Shown: piece after piece, positions 1-7,958 of the stretch
Position numbering within the stretch: the first letter of the stretch is position 1
Layout: the number at the start of each line of letters is the position of its first letter
NCBI GenBank assembly: GCA_000720845.1
Contig: JODU01000008.1
Coordinates: forward strand, 194,837-258,836
Source: Kitasatospora aureofaciens
GTDB taxonomy: Bacteria > Actinomycetota > Actinomycetes > Streptomycetales > Streptomycetaceae
Direction: 5' to 3'
Length of the DNA: 64,000 bases
Program-made: the position numbers and the translations under genes
Notes under the pieces: model-generated
What the model was told of the DNA's origin: nothing
What the model saw: the letters and a program-made list of their open reading frames with translations, nothing else
Database searches by the model: none

Positions 1-745
1 CGGTGACGACCTCGTAGTCCAGGGAGCGCGGGTAGACCTGGCCGACCGAGGTGAAGGCCTGCGAGAAGCCGAGGTGCCCGGCGATCCGCTGCTCCAGCTC
101 CGCGAGCTTGCCGGCGTCGCCGCCGAGCAGGTCCAGCATGTCCTGGGCGGTGCCGACCGGGCCCTTGATGCCGCGCAGCGGATAGCGGCCGAGCAGCTCC
201 TCCACCCGGCCGTGGGCGACCAGCAGCTCGTCGGCGGCGGTGGCGAACCGCTTGCCCAGCGTCGTGGCCTGCGCGGCCACGTTGTGCGAGCGGCCGGCCA
301 TCACCAGCTCGGCGTACTCGCCCGCCAGCTTGCCCAGGCGGGCCAGGACGGCCACCGAACGGTCGCGGATCAGCTCCAGCGACAGCCGGATCTGCAGCTG
401 CTCGACGTTCTCCGTGAGGTCACGGGAGGTCATGCCCTTGTGCACGTGCTCGTGCCCGGCGAGGTCGTTGAACTCCTCGATCCTCGCCTTCACGTCGTGC
501 CGCGTGACCTTCTCGCGCTCGGCGACGGAGGCCAGGTCGACCTGGTCGAGGACGCGCTCGTAGTCGGCGATAGCGGCGTCGGGCACCTCGATGCCCAGGT
601 CCTTCTGGGCCCGCAGCACGGCGAGCCAGAGCTGCCGCTCCAGCTTCACCTTCTGCTCGGGCGACCAGAGCGTGGCGAGCTCGGCGGAGGCGTAGCGTCC
701 GGCGAGGACGTTCGGGATGCGGGGCTTGGCGGGAGCGGAAGTCAC
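1..745 (-). CDS. purB: adenylosuccinate lyase (C-terminus cut by window edge)
   Basis: Fumarase/aspartase-superfamily lyase of purine synthesis, acting on SAICAR and adenylosuccinate. The visible 248 residues begin from GTG at 745 with TSAPAKPRIPNVLAGRYAS, followed by typical PurB text: TLWSPEQKVKLERQLWLA, the HDVKARIEEFN block and the GMTSRDLTENVEQLQ substrate-loop signature (about residues 100-115). The signature catalytic loop and the C-terminal domain lie beyond the left edge, so integrity cannot be judged. The GTG is chosen because the family N-terminus fits and no upstream in-frame homology is visible. The rightward reading frames over this stretch are shadows. Confidence 0.93.
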   Translation of the reverse strand, partial: MTSAPAKPRIPNVLAGRYASAELATLWSPEQKVKLERQLWLAVLRAQKDLGIEVPDAAIADYERVLDQVDLASVAEREKVTRHDVKARIEEFNDLAGHEHVHKGMTSRDLTENVEQLQIRLSLELIRDRSVAVLARLGKLAGEYAELVMAGRSHNVAAQATTLGKRFATAADELLVAHGRVEELLGRYPLRGIKGPVGTAQDMLDLLGGDAGKLAELEQRIAGHLGFSQAFTSVGQVYPRSLDYEVVT

Positions 746-830
746 GTGGACGGATTCTACTGGCGATTCGTGCAGGTCGGCGCCGCGGGGCGGTTCGTCG
801 GAACCTACGAAGGGCGCCAGGGGCCGGGGA

Positions 831-1613
831 TCAACGCGCCGGGTCCTCGTAGGGGAGCAGGTCCGGGCGCTTGGGCGGCAGGCCGTCCCCGGACGAGCGG
901 CCGGTCAGCCGGCGGCCTATCCAGGGCAGCAGGTGCTGCCGGGCGAACCGGACGTCCGCGGTCCTGCGCGCCGTCCAGCCCGGCGGCGGTGTCGCCGGGA
1001 CCGGCGCGTGCCACTCGGGATCCTCGGGTTCGTGACCCAGCGACTGCCACACCGCCTCCGCGACCCGGCGGTGGCCCTCGGCGGTCAGGTGCAGCCGGTC
1101 CACGTCCCACATCCGGGGATCGGCCAGCGACCGGGCGGAGTACAGGTCGACGACCACGGCGCCGTGCAGCTTCGCGAGGTCGTCGATGACGGCGAACAGC
1201 GCCTCCATGCGCGGCCGGAACCGTTCGAGCACCGGGCCCTGGCGGCCCGGACTGCGCATCAGTACCAGCTGCTCGCAGTGCGGGGCCAGCCGTTCCACCG
1301 CCTGCGTGAGCAGGTCCCGCACCCGTGCCATGTCGCACTTGGGCCGCAGCGTGTCGTTGAGCCCCCCGACCAGCGTGATCACGTCGGCGCCCATGGCCGC
1401 GGCCACGTCCACCTGCTCGTCGACGATCTGTCCGATCAGCTTTCCGCGCACCGCCAGGTTGGCGTAGCGGAAGCCGGGGGAGCGGGCCGCCATCCGGGCG
1501 GCGAGGAGGTCGGCCCAGCCCCGGTAGGAGCCGTCGGGCAGCCGGTCCGACATGCCTTCGGTGAAGGAGTCGCCGACGGCGACCAGGCTGGTGTACGTGG
1601 GGTTCGTCTGCAT
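831..1613 (-). CDS. SGNH/GDSL-type esterase-lipase, cytoplasmic
   Basis: A 260-residue SGNH hydrolase, a probable carboxyl-ester or acyl hydrolase. Starting at ATG 1613 (MQTNPTYTSLVAVGDSFTEG), block I GDSFTEG holds the nucleophilic Ser. GGLNDT (block III) supplies the oxyanion Asn, and DRLHLTAEGH near residue 192 supplies the catalytic Asp-x-x-His pair. There is no signal peptide, unlike the secreted Streptomyces lipases, so an intracellular role is inferred. An in-frame extension to 1694 is possible but is low-complexity and family-unlike. The substrate is unknown. Confidence 0.85.
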   Translation of the reverse strand: MQTNPTYTSLVAVGDSFTEGMSDRLPDGSYRGWADLLAARMAARSPGFRYANLAVRGKLIGQIVDEQVDVAAAMGADVITLVGGLNDTLRPKCDMARVRDLLTQAVERLAPHCEQLVLMRSPGRQGPVLERFRPRMEALFAVIDDLAKLHGAVVVDLYSARSLADPRMWDVDRLHLTAEGHRRVAEAVWQSLGHEPEDPEWHAPVPATPPPGWTARRTADVRFARQHLLPWIGRRLTGRSSGDGLPPKRPDLLPYEDPAR

Positions 1614-1727
1614 GGCGACGGAAATGATATCGCCCGCACATACCCGCCGGTCGGTCGCCCTTCTCGGCTCCGGCCCCCTCGGCTCCGCTCCCACGACTTG
1701 GGCACGTCGGCTCGGGGCGCGGCGGGC

Positions 1728-2741
1728 TCACGCCCGCTGCCCGAACAGCTCCCGCAGCACGTCCTCCATGGTCACCAGACCCGCCAGCCGTCCGTCGGAG
1801 CCGAGTACCGCCGCCAGGTGCGTACGGCTGCGCCGCATGGCGGTGAGTACGTCGTCCAGCGGGGTGCGCTCGCGCACGCGGGCGATGGGGCGCATGTCCC
1901 GCAGGCGGAACGGCAGGTCCCGCGGCGAGGCGTCCAGGGCGTCCTTCACGTGCAGGTAGCCGACGATCCGCCGCCCGTCGTCCACCACGGGGAACCGGGA
2001 GAACCCCGACCGCGCCGACAGCCGCTCCAGCTGCTCCGGGGTGATGCCCACGCGCGCGTGGACGACCCGTTCCAGCGGCAGCACCACGTCCCGCACCGGG
2101 CGGCGGCCCAGCTCCAGGGCGTCGTACAGCCGCTCCCTGGCCCGGTCGTCGATCAGCCCCGCCTCACCGGCGTCCTTGACGATCTCCGCCAGCTCCGCGT
2201 CCGTGAACGTCGCCGCCACCTCGTCCTTGGCCTCGACCCTGAGCAGCTTGAGCAGCCCGTTGGCGAAGGCGTTGACCGTGAAGATCACCGGACGCAGGGC
2301 CCGGGACAGCGCCACCAGCGGCGGCCCGAGGACCAGCGCGCTGCGCACCGGCTCGGCCAGGGCGATGTTCTTCGGCACCATCTCGCCGAGCAGCATGTGC
2401 AGATACGTCGCCAGCGCGAGGGCGATCACGAAGGACACCGCGTGCCCGGCGCCCGACGGCACGCCCACCGCGTGGAACACCGGCTCCAGCAGATGCGCGA
2501 TGGCCGGTTCCGCGACCACGCCGAGGACCAGCGTGCACAGCGTGATGCCCAGCTGCGCCGCCGCCATCAGCGCCGACACGTGCTCCAGTCCCCACAGCAC
2601 GCGCGCGGCCCGGGCGTCGCCCTCCTCGGCGTACGGTTCCACCTGGCTGCGGCGCACGGAGATCAGCGCGAACTCGGCGGCCACGAAGAACGCGTTGACG
2701 ACCAGGGTCGCCAGACCGATCAGCAGCTGTACGGCGGTCAC
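1728..2741 (-). CDS. CBS-domain CorC/CNNM family membrane protein (downstream copy)
   Basis: A 337-residue membrane protein of the HlyC/CorC-CNNM family, implicated in divalent cation (Mg2+/Co2+) efflux or homeostasis. It has an N-terminal DUF21 transmembrane block (residues about 1-150, including FVAAEFALISVRRSQ and LLGEMVPKNIALAEP), then two CBS motifs (FSRFPVVDDGRRIVGYLHVKD and the C-terminal VTMEDVLRELFGQ). It ends without the CorC_HlyC C-terminal domain that its neighbour has. The GTG start at 2741 overlaps the upstream gene's stop by 4 bp (GTGA), so translation is probably coupled. A much longer frame upstream is a shadow. Confidence 0.9.
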   Translation of the reverse strand: MTAVQLLIGLATLVVNAFFVAAEFALISVRRSQVEPYAEEGDARAARVLWGLEHVSALMAAAQLGITLCTLVLGVVAEPAIAHLLEPVFHAVGVPSGAGHAVSFVIALALATYLHMLLGEMVPKNIALAEPVRSALVLGPPLVALSRALRPVIFTVNAFANGLLKLLRVEAKDEVAATFTDAELAEIVKDAGEAGLIDDRARERLYDALELGRRPVRDVVLPLERVVHARVGITPEQLERLSARSGFSRFPVVDDGRRIVGYLHVKDALDASPRDLPFRLRDMRPIARVRERTPLDDVLTAMRRSRTHLAAVLGSDGRLAGLVTMEDVLRELFGQRA

Positions 2742-4105
2742 CGGCCGGCCTCCCCTTCGTCCTTGTCTGCTTCGAAACCGGCCGCGTCGCCCGTGTCGTC
2801 GTCCAGAGGGGCGTGCATCAGCACCCGGGCCGCCCTGCGCCCCGTGGCGTCCACGACGTCCAGCCGCCAGCCGGCGACATCGAGGCTGTCGCCGACGGCG
2901 GGGATGTGCCCGAGACCGGCCGCGACCAGCCCCGCGACCGTCTCGTAGGGGCCCTCGGGCACCCGCAGCCCCAGCCGCTCCAGCCGGTCCACGCGCGCCG
3001 AGCCGTCGGCCCAGTACAGCGCGTGCCCCTCCTCGTCCGTGCCGGCCGGGTCGAGATCGGGGGTCTCGTGCGGGTCGTGCTCGTCCCGCACCTGGCCGAC
3101 CACCTCCTCGACGATGTCCTCCAGCGTGGCCACGCCCGCCGTCCCCCCGTACTCGTCGATCACCACGGCCATCGTGCGCCGCCCGGAGAGCCGGTCCAGG
3201 AGCCGGTCCACGGTCAGTGACTCGGGGACGAGCAGCGGCTCGCGCATCAGGTCGGCCACCGGCATCCCGGGCCGCCGCTCGGCGGGCACCGCCAGGACGT
3301 CCTTGACGTGCGCCGTCCCGACCACGGCGTCGAGGCTGTCCTGGTAGACCGGGAACCGGGACAGTCCTGTCGCCCGCGTCGCGTTCGCCACGTCCTCGCA
3401 CGTCGCCCGGGCGTCGAGGGCCACGACCTGGACGCGCGGGGTCATCACCTGCTGCGCCGTCAGGTCGGCCAGGTTCAGGGTGCGCACGAACAGCTCGGCG
3501 GTGTCGGCCTCCAGCGCGCCCTCCTTGGCGGAGTGCCGGGCGAGCGCCGCGAGCTCCTGCGGCCCGCGTGCGGACGCCAGCTCCTCGGCGGGCTCCACAC
3601 CGAAGCGGCGCACGACGCGGTTGGCGGTGTTGTTCAGATGGGTGATGAAGGGCCGGAAGGCGGAGCTGAACCAGCGCTGCGGGCCGCCCACCCGCTTGGC
3701 CACGGCCAGCGGCGAGGAGATCGCCCAGTTCTTCGGCACCAGCTCACCGACGATCATGAGGAACACCGTCGACAGGGCCGTGCCCAGCACCAGCGCCAGT
3801 GAGGAAGCCGTCGAACGCGACACCCCCAGGCCCTCCAGCGGCCCCGCGATCAGCGCCGCGACCGACGGCTCGGCGAGCATGCCGACCACCAGGTTGGTGA
3901 CCGTGATGCCGAGCTGCGCGCCGGAGAGCTGGAAGGTCAGGTTCCGGACGCCCTTGAGGGCGCTCGCCGCACCCCGCTCACCCCGCGCCGCGGCCCGCTC
4001 CAGTTCACCCCGTTCGACGGTGGTCAGCGAGAACTCGGCCGCGACGAAGGCGCCGCACGCGAGCGAGAGCAGGATCGCCACCAGCAGCAGGAGCACTTCG
4101 GTCAT
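2738..4105 (-). CDS. CBS-domain CorC/CNNM family membrane protein (upstream copy)
   Basis: A 455-residue paralogue of the next gene. The DUF21 transmembrane region (residues about 1-190) contains FVAAEFSLTTVERGELERAA and the conserved GELVPKNWAISSP. The tandem CBS domains follow (MTPRVQVVALDA, TGLSRFPVYQDS, VVIDEYGGTAGVATLEDIVEEVVG), then a CorC_HlyC domain (about 360-435) and an acidic tail. Start is ATG 4105. A GTGA overlap with the downstream paralogue suggests a two-gene operon whose products may form a heteromer. The role in cation transport is family knowledge, not shown here. Confidence 0.92.
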   Translation of the reverse strand: MTEVLLLLVAILLSLACGAFVAAEFSLTTVERGELERAAARGERGAASALKGVRNLTFQLSGAQLGITVTNLVVGMLAEPSVAALIAGPLEGLGVSRSTASSLALVLGTALSTVFLMIVGELVPKNWAISSPLAVAKRVGGPQRWFSSAFRPFITHLNNTANRVVRRFGVEPAEELASARGPQELAALARHSAKEGALEADTAELFVRTLNLADLTAQQVMTPRVQVVALDARATCEDVANATRATGLSRFPVYQDSLDAVVGTAHVKDVLAVPAERRPGMPVADLMREPLLVPESLTVDRLLDRLSGRRTMAVVIDEYGGTAGVATLEDIVEEVVGQVRDEHDPHETPDLDPAGTDEEGHALYWADGSARVDRLERLGLRVPEGPYETVAGLVAAGLGHIPAVGDSLDVAGWRLDVVDATGRRAARVLMHAPLDDDTGDAAGFEADKDEGEAGR

Positions 4106-4187
4106 CGGGTCACCTCGGATCCATGATCGGCCAGGACCCGGAGGTTCGCCCGATGTTCAAGCCTTCAACCTTTCGTCCCGCGGTCGC

Positions 4188-4613
4188 TCAGCCGGTGAGG
4201 TGCTTCACCCAGCGCCGCCACTGCTCCTGCGGCTCGTACCCGGCGGCCCGCCAGGCATGCTGGGCCCGCTCGTTGCGCACCAGCACCATCGCGTCCCCGC
4301 GGCGCCCGCCGAGCCGGACGAACCGCTCGTCGGCGGCGGTGAGCAGGGCCGTCCCGATGCCCCGGCGCCGGTGGTCCGGGTGCACCGCCAGCCGGTAGAG
4401 ATGGCAGCGCCAGCCGTCGAAGCCCGCGATCACCGTGCCCACCAGCTCCCCGTCGCGCTCGGCCAGCAGCAGTGCCTCCGGATCGCACGCCACCAGCCGC
4501 TCCACGCCCTCCCGGTCGTCGCTGATGCTCGTCCCCTCGGCGGCCGTCTTCCAGAAGGCCAGCACGGCGTCCAGGTCCTCGGGCCCGGCGGGCCGTATGC
4601 GCAGATCAGTCAT
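4188..4613 (-). CDS. GNAT-family N-acetyltransferase
   Basis: A 141-residue single-domain GCN5-related acetyltransferase that would transfer acetyl from acetyl-CoA to an unknown amine. The acetyl-CoA pyrophosphate loop is seen as HPDHRRRGIGTALLTAADE (about residues 78-96). The beta-4 strand LYRLAVHPD precedes it and the C-terminal NERAQHAWRAAGYEP motif B follows. Start ATG 4613; the gene is complete and of typical length. It stands alone between the CBS pair and the LLM oxidoreductase, so no substrate can be inferred. Confidence 0.88.
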   Translation of the reverse strand: MTDLRIRPAGPEDLDAVLAFWKTAAEGTSISDDREGVERLVACDPEALLLAERDGELVGTVIAGFDGWRCHLYRLAVHPDHRRRGIGTALLTAADERFVRLGGRRGDAMVLVRNERAQHAWRAAGYEPQEQWRRWVKHLTG

Positions 4614-4688
4614 GCCGCGATCCCACCACGCGCGCCGGGCCCCCGTGCGGTGATTCCGGCATGCGGACCGGCAGGGCGCGCGCGGGGC

Positions 4689-5579
4689 TCACTCCTCGCG
4701 CAGGACCCGCATCACCGGCGCGAAGGCCTCCATGAACGGCTCCAGCACCGTCAGGTAGGTGAAGCCGTACCGCTCGCGCTGCGCCCGCACCTGCGCGGTG
4801 ATCTGCTCCAGGGTCCCGGCCAGGAGGATGGGCAGTTCCAGCACCTGCTCCGCGGTGAGGTGGGGGATGCGCTCCAGGTAGGGGCGGACGGCGGACTCAC
4901 GGTCCTGCGTGACGGCGACCATCTGGACGAGCAGGTTCAGCTCCGCGGGTTCCTCGCGGCCGGCGGCAAGCTCCCGGTACCGGGCGACGCGCTCGTCGAG
5001 CTCCTCGGCGGTGATCGGCGCGAGCCGTCCCGTCGTGCTTCCCGGCACGGTGCGTCCGCCGGTGAACGCGGCGATGTCGGCGTGCCCGGCGGTCAGCTCC
5101 AGCATCCGGTCGCCGTTCGCGCCGATCAGCAGCGGAACCCCGGGCCGCTGCACGGGCCGGGGCAGGTACTCCTCGTCGCCCAGCAGCCGCTCCAGCTCCT
5201 CGACGGTGCGCCGCAGGTGGTCCACCCGCTCGCCCGGTGAGCCGAAGGCCAGTCCGGCGGTGTCGTGCTCCGCGCGTACGTAGCCGGTGCCGAGCCCGAG
5301 TTCCAGACGTCCGCCGGTCAGGGCGTCGGTGGTCGCCACCTCCCGGGCCAGCAGCGCGGGGTTCCAGAAGCCCGCGTTGAGCACGAAGGTGCCCAGCCGG
5401 GGCCGTTCGGTGGCCCGGGCCGCGGCGACCAGGGCCGGGAACGGCGCCGGCATGCCGAGGTGGTCCGGCACCAGGATCACGTCGTACCCGAGCTCCTCGG
5501 CCCGCCGGCACTTGGCGTCCCACCCGTCGGCGGGAGCGGCGCTCATCAGGTTGACGCCGAAGCGGAAGGGGCGCGGCAT
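4689..5579 (-). CDS. LLM-class F420-dependent oxidoreductase
   Basis: A 296-residue TIM-barrel luciferase-like monooxygenase-fold protein, probably using coenzyme F420. It shows the family start FRFGVNLMSAAPADGW, the Y-D-V-I-L-V-P-D-H-L strand, RPRLGTFVLNAGFWNP and the GRLELGLGTGYVRAEHD block. It resembles the actinobacterial subgroup called TIGR03621 (recalled, not searched). Start ATG 5579 is preceded by a GAGGAGAG-type site on the minus strand. It faces the divergent antitoxin gene across about 120 bp. Substrate unknown. Confidence 0.88.
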   Translation of the reverse strand: MPRPFRFGVNLMSAAPADGWDAKCRRAEELGYDVILVPDHLGMPAPFPALVAAARATERPRLGTFVLNAGFWNPALLAREVATTDALTGGRLELGLGTGYVRAEHDTAGLAFGSPGERVDHLRRTVEELERLLGDEEYLPRPVQRPGVPLLIGANGDRMLELTAGHADIAAFTGGRTVPGSTTGRLAPITAEELDERVARYRELAAGREEPAELNLLVQMVAVTQDRESAVRPYLERIPHLTAEQVLELPILLAGTLEQITAQVRAQRERYGFTYLTVLEPFMEAFAPVMRVLREE

Positions 5580-5661
5580 GAACTCTCCTCACACACAAGG
5601 GGCTTCCCGTCGCGGTGAGTCAACCACTCCCGGACTCGGGGCCGGAAGACGACGGCCGGCC

Positions 5662-5697
5662 TTGCCGCCGCTAGCGTCCCGGCGCTAGCTTCAAGGT
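5662..5697 (+). promoter_or_regulatory. antitoxin promoter with 7-6-7 inverted repeat; predicted leaderless start
   Basis: A perfect inverted repeat, GCTAGCG-N6-CGCTAGC, lies at 5670-5689. TTGCCG (5662-5667) and TAGCTT (5686-5691) are 18 bp apart and can be read as -35 and -10. The start codon of the RHH gene is 6 nt after the -10, so the mRNA would begin at or next to the ATG. The repeat occupies the spacer and the -10, as expected for an autoregulating ribbon-helix-helix antitoxin. Promoter assignment is inference; the repeat is directly visible. Confidence 0.6.
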
Positions 5698-5925
5698 ATG
5701 GCGAAGACCCGGAAGGCCCAGCTGAACGTGCGGGTGGACGAGGGCACCGCCCGGGCTGCCCGGGAGAAGGCCCTGGCCCGGGGGCTGAGCGTGAACCGCT
5801 ACATCGAGGAGCTGGTCCGGCAGGACACCGGCGAGGCCGGCCACACCTTCGTGGAGGCCGCCGCCGACTTCATGCGGCAGTACGAGAAGGTGTTCGCCGA
5901 GGAGATCGGCGAGGGCCGTCGCTGA
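5698..5925 (+). CDS. ribbon-helix-helix antitoxin-like protein
   Basis: A 75-residue protein with an N-terminal RHH/Arc-type DNA-binding unit: basic MAKTRKAQ, beta strand LNVRVDEGTA, helix ARAAREKALARGL, then SVNRYIEELVRQ. The acidic, helical C-terminus (GHTFVEAAADFMRQYEKVFAEE) is the likely partner-binding region. It sits 19 bp upstream of the Fic/Doc-like gene, the standard antitoxin-toxin order, and directly downstream of an inverted repeat likely to be its operator. There is no convincing ribosome binding site at a normal distance; AAGG is only 1 nt from the ATG, which fits a leaderless mRNA. Confidence 0.85.
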   Translation: MAKTRKAQLNVRVDEGTARAAREKALARGLSVNRYIEELVRQDTGEAGHTFVEAAADFMRQYEKVFAEEIGEGRR

Positions 5926-5944
5926 GCCGTCGCGCACCTAGCGG

Positions 5945-6319
5945 ATGAACGACCTCACCATCGATCTCGCCTGGCTCCTGATGCTCGCCGAGCAGCGCAC
6001 TCCCGGTGATCCGCAGGTCACCGACTGGGGCGCGCTCGTCGCCGCCGTGGCCCGCCACCGGGCCGAGATATTCGGCACGCCCGTCTACGACACCCCGCAC
6101 GCCCGGGCCGCCGCGCTGCTCCAGCTGCTGATCCACGTCCCGGCGCTGGAGCGCTCCAACGCGCTCTTCGCCTCCGCGGTCGCCTACGCCTATCTGGTCG
6201 CCAGTGGTGTGGAGGTCGCCACCACGCCCGAGCGGGTGCGGGACCTCGCGCTGCTGGTGAAGAAGGGCGAGGCGTCGGTCGAGGAGATCGCGGAGGAACT
6301 GCGCGCCTGGAACGGGTGA
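5945..6319 (+). CDS. Fic/Doc-like toxin component with degenerate active site
   Basis: A 124-residue helical protein that I recall being annotated in streptomycetes as a Fic-family toxin component. Canonical Doc/Fic enzymes AMPylate or phosphorylate targets through an H-x-F-x-(D/N)-(A/G)-N-(K/R)-R loop. Here the equivalent stretch is HVPALERSNALF (residues 64-75): the first His and an Asn survive, but the K/R-R pair and the acidic residue at the usual spacing do not. The helix after it (ASAVAYAYLVASG) fits the Fic core. Catalytic activity is therefore doubtful. It follows the RHH gene by 19 bp as an operon. Confidence 0.7.
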   Translation: MNDLTIDLAWLLMLAEQRTPGDPQVTDWGALVAAVARHRAEIFGTPVYDTPHARAAALLQLLIHVPALERSNALFASAVAYAYLVASGVEVATTPERVRDLALLVKKGEASVEEIAEELRAWNG

Positions 6320-6331
6320 CCGCGCCGCGGC

Positions 6332-7009
6332 TCAGGACGGGCGCCAGGCCGTGCCCAGGACGCAGTACGAACTCGGCAGCGCCGGCCCGTTCTCCGGCAT
6401 CATCACCTGACGGTAGGGACCGAGCGCGAACCCCGCCTCCCGCAGCGCGGCCACCGGTTCGCGGGAGAGGTGGCAGCCGCCGGACAGAGGAGGCCAGAGC
6501 GTCCGGTCCAGCGCGCGCTGGGCGAAGGTCATCGCCCGTCCGCCGCCCCGGCCGTGCTCGAAGAACCGCACCTGCCCGCCCGGCCGCAGGACCCGCCGCA
6601 GCTCCGCGAGCGCCCGCGGCACGTCCCGGACGCTGCACAGCACCAGCGAGACCACGGCCGCGTCGAAGGCCTCGCTCTTGACCGGCAGGGCCTCCGCCGC
6701 GCCCGGCGCCACGTCCACCGGCACCTCGGCGCGCATTGCCGCCTCCACCGCCAACTGCCGCAGTACGCGCTCCGGTTCGATGGCCACGACCTCGGAGACG
6801 GTGCCCGGATAGTGCGAGAAGTTCAGCCCGTTGCCCGCACCCACCTCGATGACCCGCCCGGACAGCCCGGCGAGCAGCCGTTCGCGGACGCGGGCCATGC
6901 CCATCCGGGTCTCGGCGCTCACACTGAACCGGGCGTAGTAGCGGGCGAACAGCGGATGGTGCACGGCGTCGCGCGGCACCCCGCGGGCACGGTCGGATCG
7001 CAGCGGCAT
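6332..7009 (-). CDS. class I SAM-dependent methyltransferase
   Basis: A 225-residue methyltransferase of the methyltransf_11/UbiE-like type. The SAM-binding motif I is VIEVGAGNGLNFSHYP (about residues 52-67). An acidic strand end, VVAIEPE, follows, then FDAAVVSLVLCSV (motif II) and LRRVLRPGGQVRFFEHG (motif III). The C-terminal GGCHLSREP and final strands are family-typical. ATG 7009 is chosen because GGGAGGTCCC sits just upstream; an in-frame start at 7090 has no such site. Substrate unknown. It converges on the toxin gene with a 12-bp gap. Confidence 0.88.
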   Translation of the reverse strand: MPLRSDRARGVPRDAVHHPLFARYYARFSVSAETRMGMARVRERLLAGLSGRVIEVGAGNGLNFSHYPGTVSEVVAIEPERVLRQLAVEAAMRAEVPVDVAPGAAEALPVKSEAFDAAVVSLVLCSVRDVPRALAELRRVLRPGGQVRFFEHGRGGGRAMTFAQRALDRTLWPPLSGGCHLSREPVAALREAGFALGPYRQVMMPENGPALPSSYCVLGTAWRPS

Positions 7010-7240
7010 GGGACCTCCCTCACGAGGCGGCGCCTCACCGCGATTCTCCCCCGGCCCGCCGCTTCGCACCCACCGCACGGCCGACTCCACCGGAGGCCTC
7101 CTGATGTGTCCCGGCGACAGGGGCGGGAGCCCGAGACGGCCGCGCTCACGGGCGAACGCGTCCGCGCCCCGGCCGTCGGCGGGGTCGGCGAGGGGGAACC
7201 GCGTTCCGGGCAGCGGGGCAGGAGCCGAAACCCGCCCCGG
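7010..7240. other. intergenic stretch with no supported gene
   Basis: About 230 bp between the methyltransferase start and the bioD stop. It must carry the methyltransferase promoter and any end of the biotin operon. I see no convincing hairpin terminator, tRNA or small gene; reading frames across it are compositional shadows. Confidence 0.5.
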
Positions 7241-7957
7241 TCAGGGTGCCTCCCGGCTGCGGAACGCGTCCGCGTCCCAGGTGCCGTCCAGCGGCGGCGC
7301 CAGCCAGTGGGGCGCCGTCGAGCGGAAGGCGGCCGGGGAGAGGGCCCCCGCTCCGGCGGGCACGGCGCCGAGGAGGGGGGCGCCGGACACGTCCGGGAGG
7401 TCCGCCAGGTTGCAGCGGGCGGCGAGGTCCGGGGCCTGGGGCCAGCTGCCGATCACCAGCCCCGGCAGCTCCAGTCCCCGGGACCGCAGCTCGCGCGCCG
7501 TCAGCTCCGTGGTGTTCAGCGTGCCGAGCCCCGCCGACGTCACCACCAGCACCGGTGCGCCCAGGAGACCGGCGACGTCCGCCAGCGTTCCGCCGGAGGC
7601 GTCGAAGCGTACGAGGAGTCCGCCCGCGCCCTCGACCAGGACCAGATCGTGCTCGGTGGCCAGCTTGGCCGCCGCCTCGGCGACCTCGCCGGGGCGCACC
7701 GGTGCCCGCCCGGCCCGGCGCGCGGCCGTGCCCGGCGCCAGCGGTTCGGGGAACCTCGCCACCTCGGCGGCCGTCACGTCACCCGCGAGCCGCGCCACCT
7801 CCTGGGCGTCCCCGGCCTCGTCCGGCCCCACGCCGGTCTGCGCCGCCTTCAGCACGGCCACCGACCGGCCGCCCGCCAGGGCCGCCGCGGCGACGGCGGC
7901 GGTCACGACCGTCTTGCCGACCTCCGTGCCCGTGCCCGTGATCACCAGTACCGGCAT
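7241..7957 (-). CDS. bioD: dethiobiotin synthetase
   Basis: A 238-residue ATP-dependent carboxylase that closes the ureido ring on 7,8-diaminononanoate to give dethiobiotin. The P-loop MPVLVITGTGTEVGKTVVTA is at residues 1-20, with K17 conserved. KAAQTGV and the V-E-G-A-G-G-L motif (about residues 110-116) mark the substrate and Mg-ATP sites. Start ATG 7957 lies 1 nt beyond the bioA stop (7959-7961), so the two are tightly linked. It is the last gene of bioB-bioA-bioD. An upstream extension of the frame into bioA is a shadow. Confidence 0.95.
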   Translation of the reverse strand: MPVLVITGTGTEVGKTVVTAAVAAAALAGGRSVAVLKAAQTGVGPDEAGDAQEVARLAGDVTAAEVARFPEPLAPGTAARRAGRAPVRPGEVAEAAAKLATEHDLVLVEGAGGLLVRFDASGGTLADVAGLLGAPVLVVTSAGLGTLNTTELTARELRSRGLELPGLVIGSWPQAPDLAARCNLADLPDVSGAPLLGAVPAGAGALSPAAFRSTAPHWLAPPLDGTWDADAFRSREAP

Positions 7958-7958
7958 G

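Noticed and set aside
74..2948. Rightward frames over purB, SGNH and CBS genes
   Set aside because: They are antisense shadows without ribosome binding sites or family motifs.
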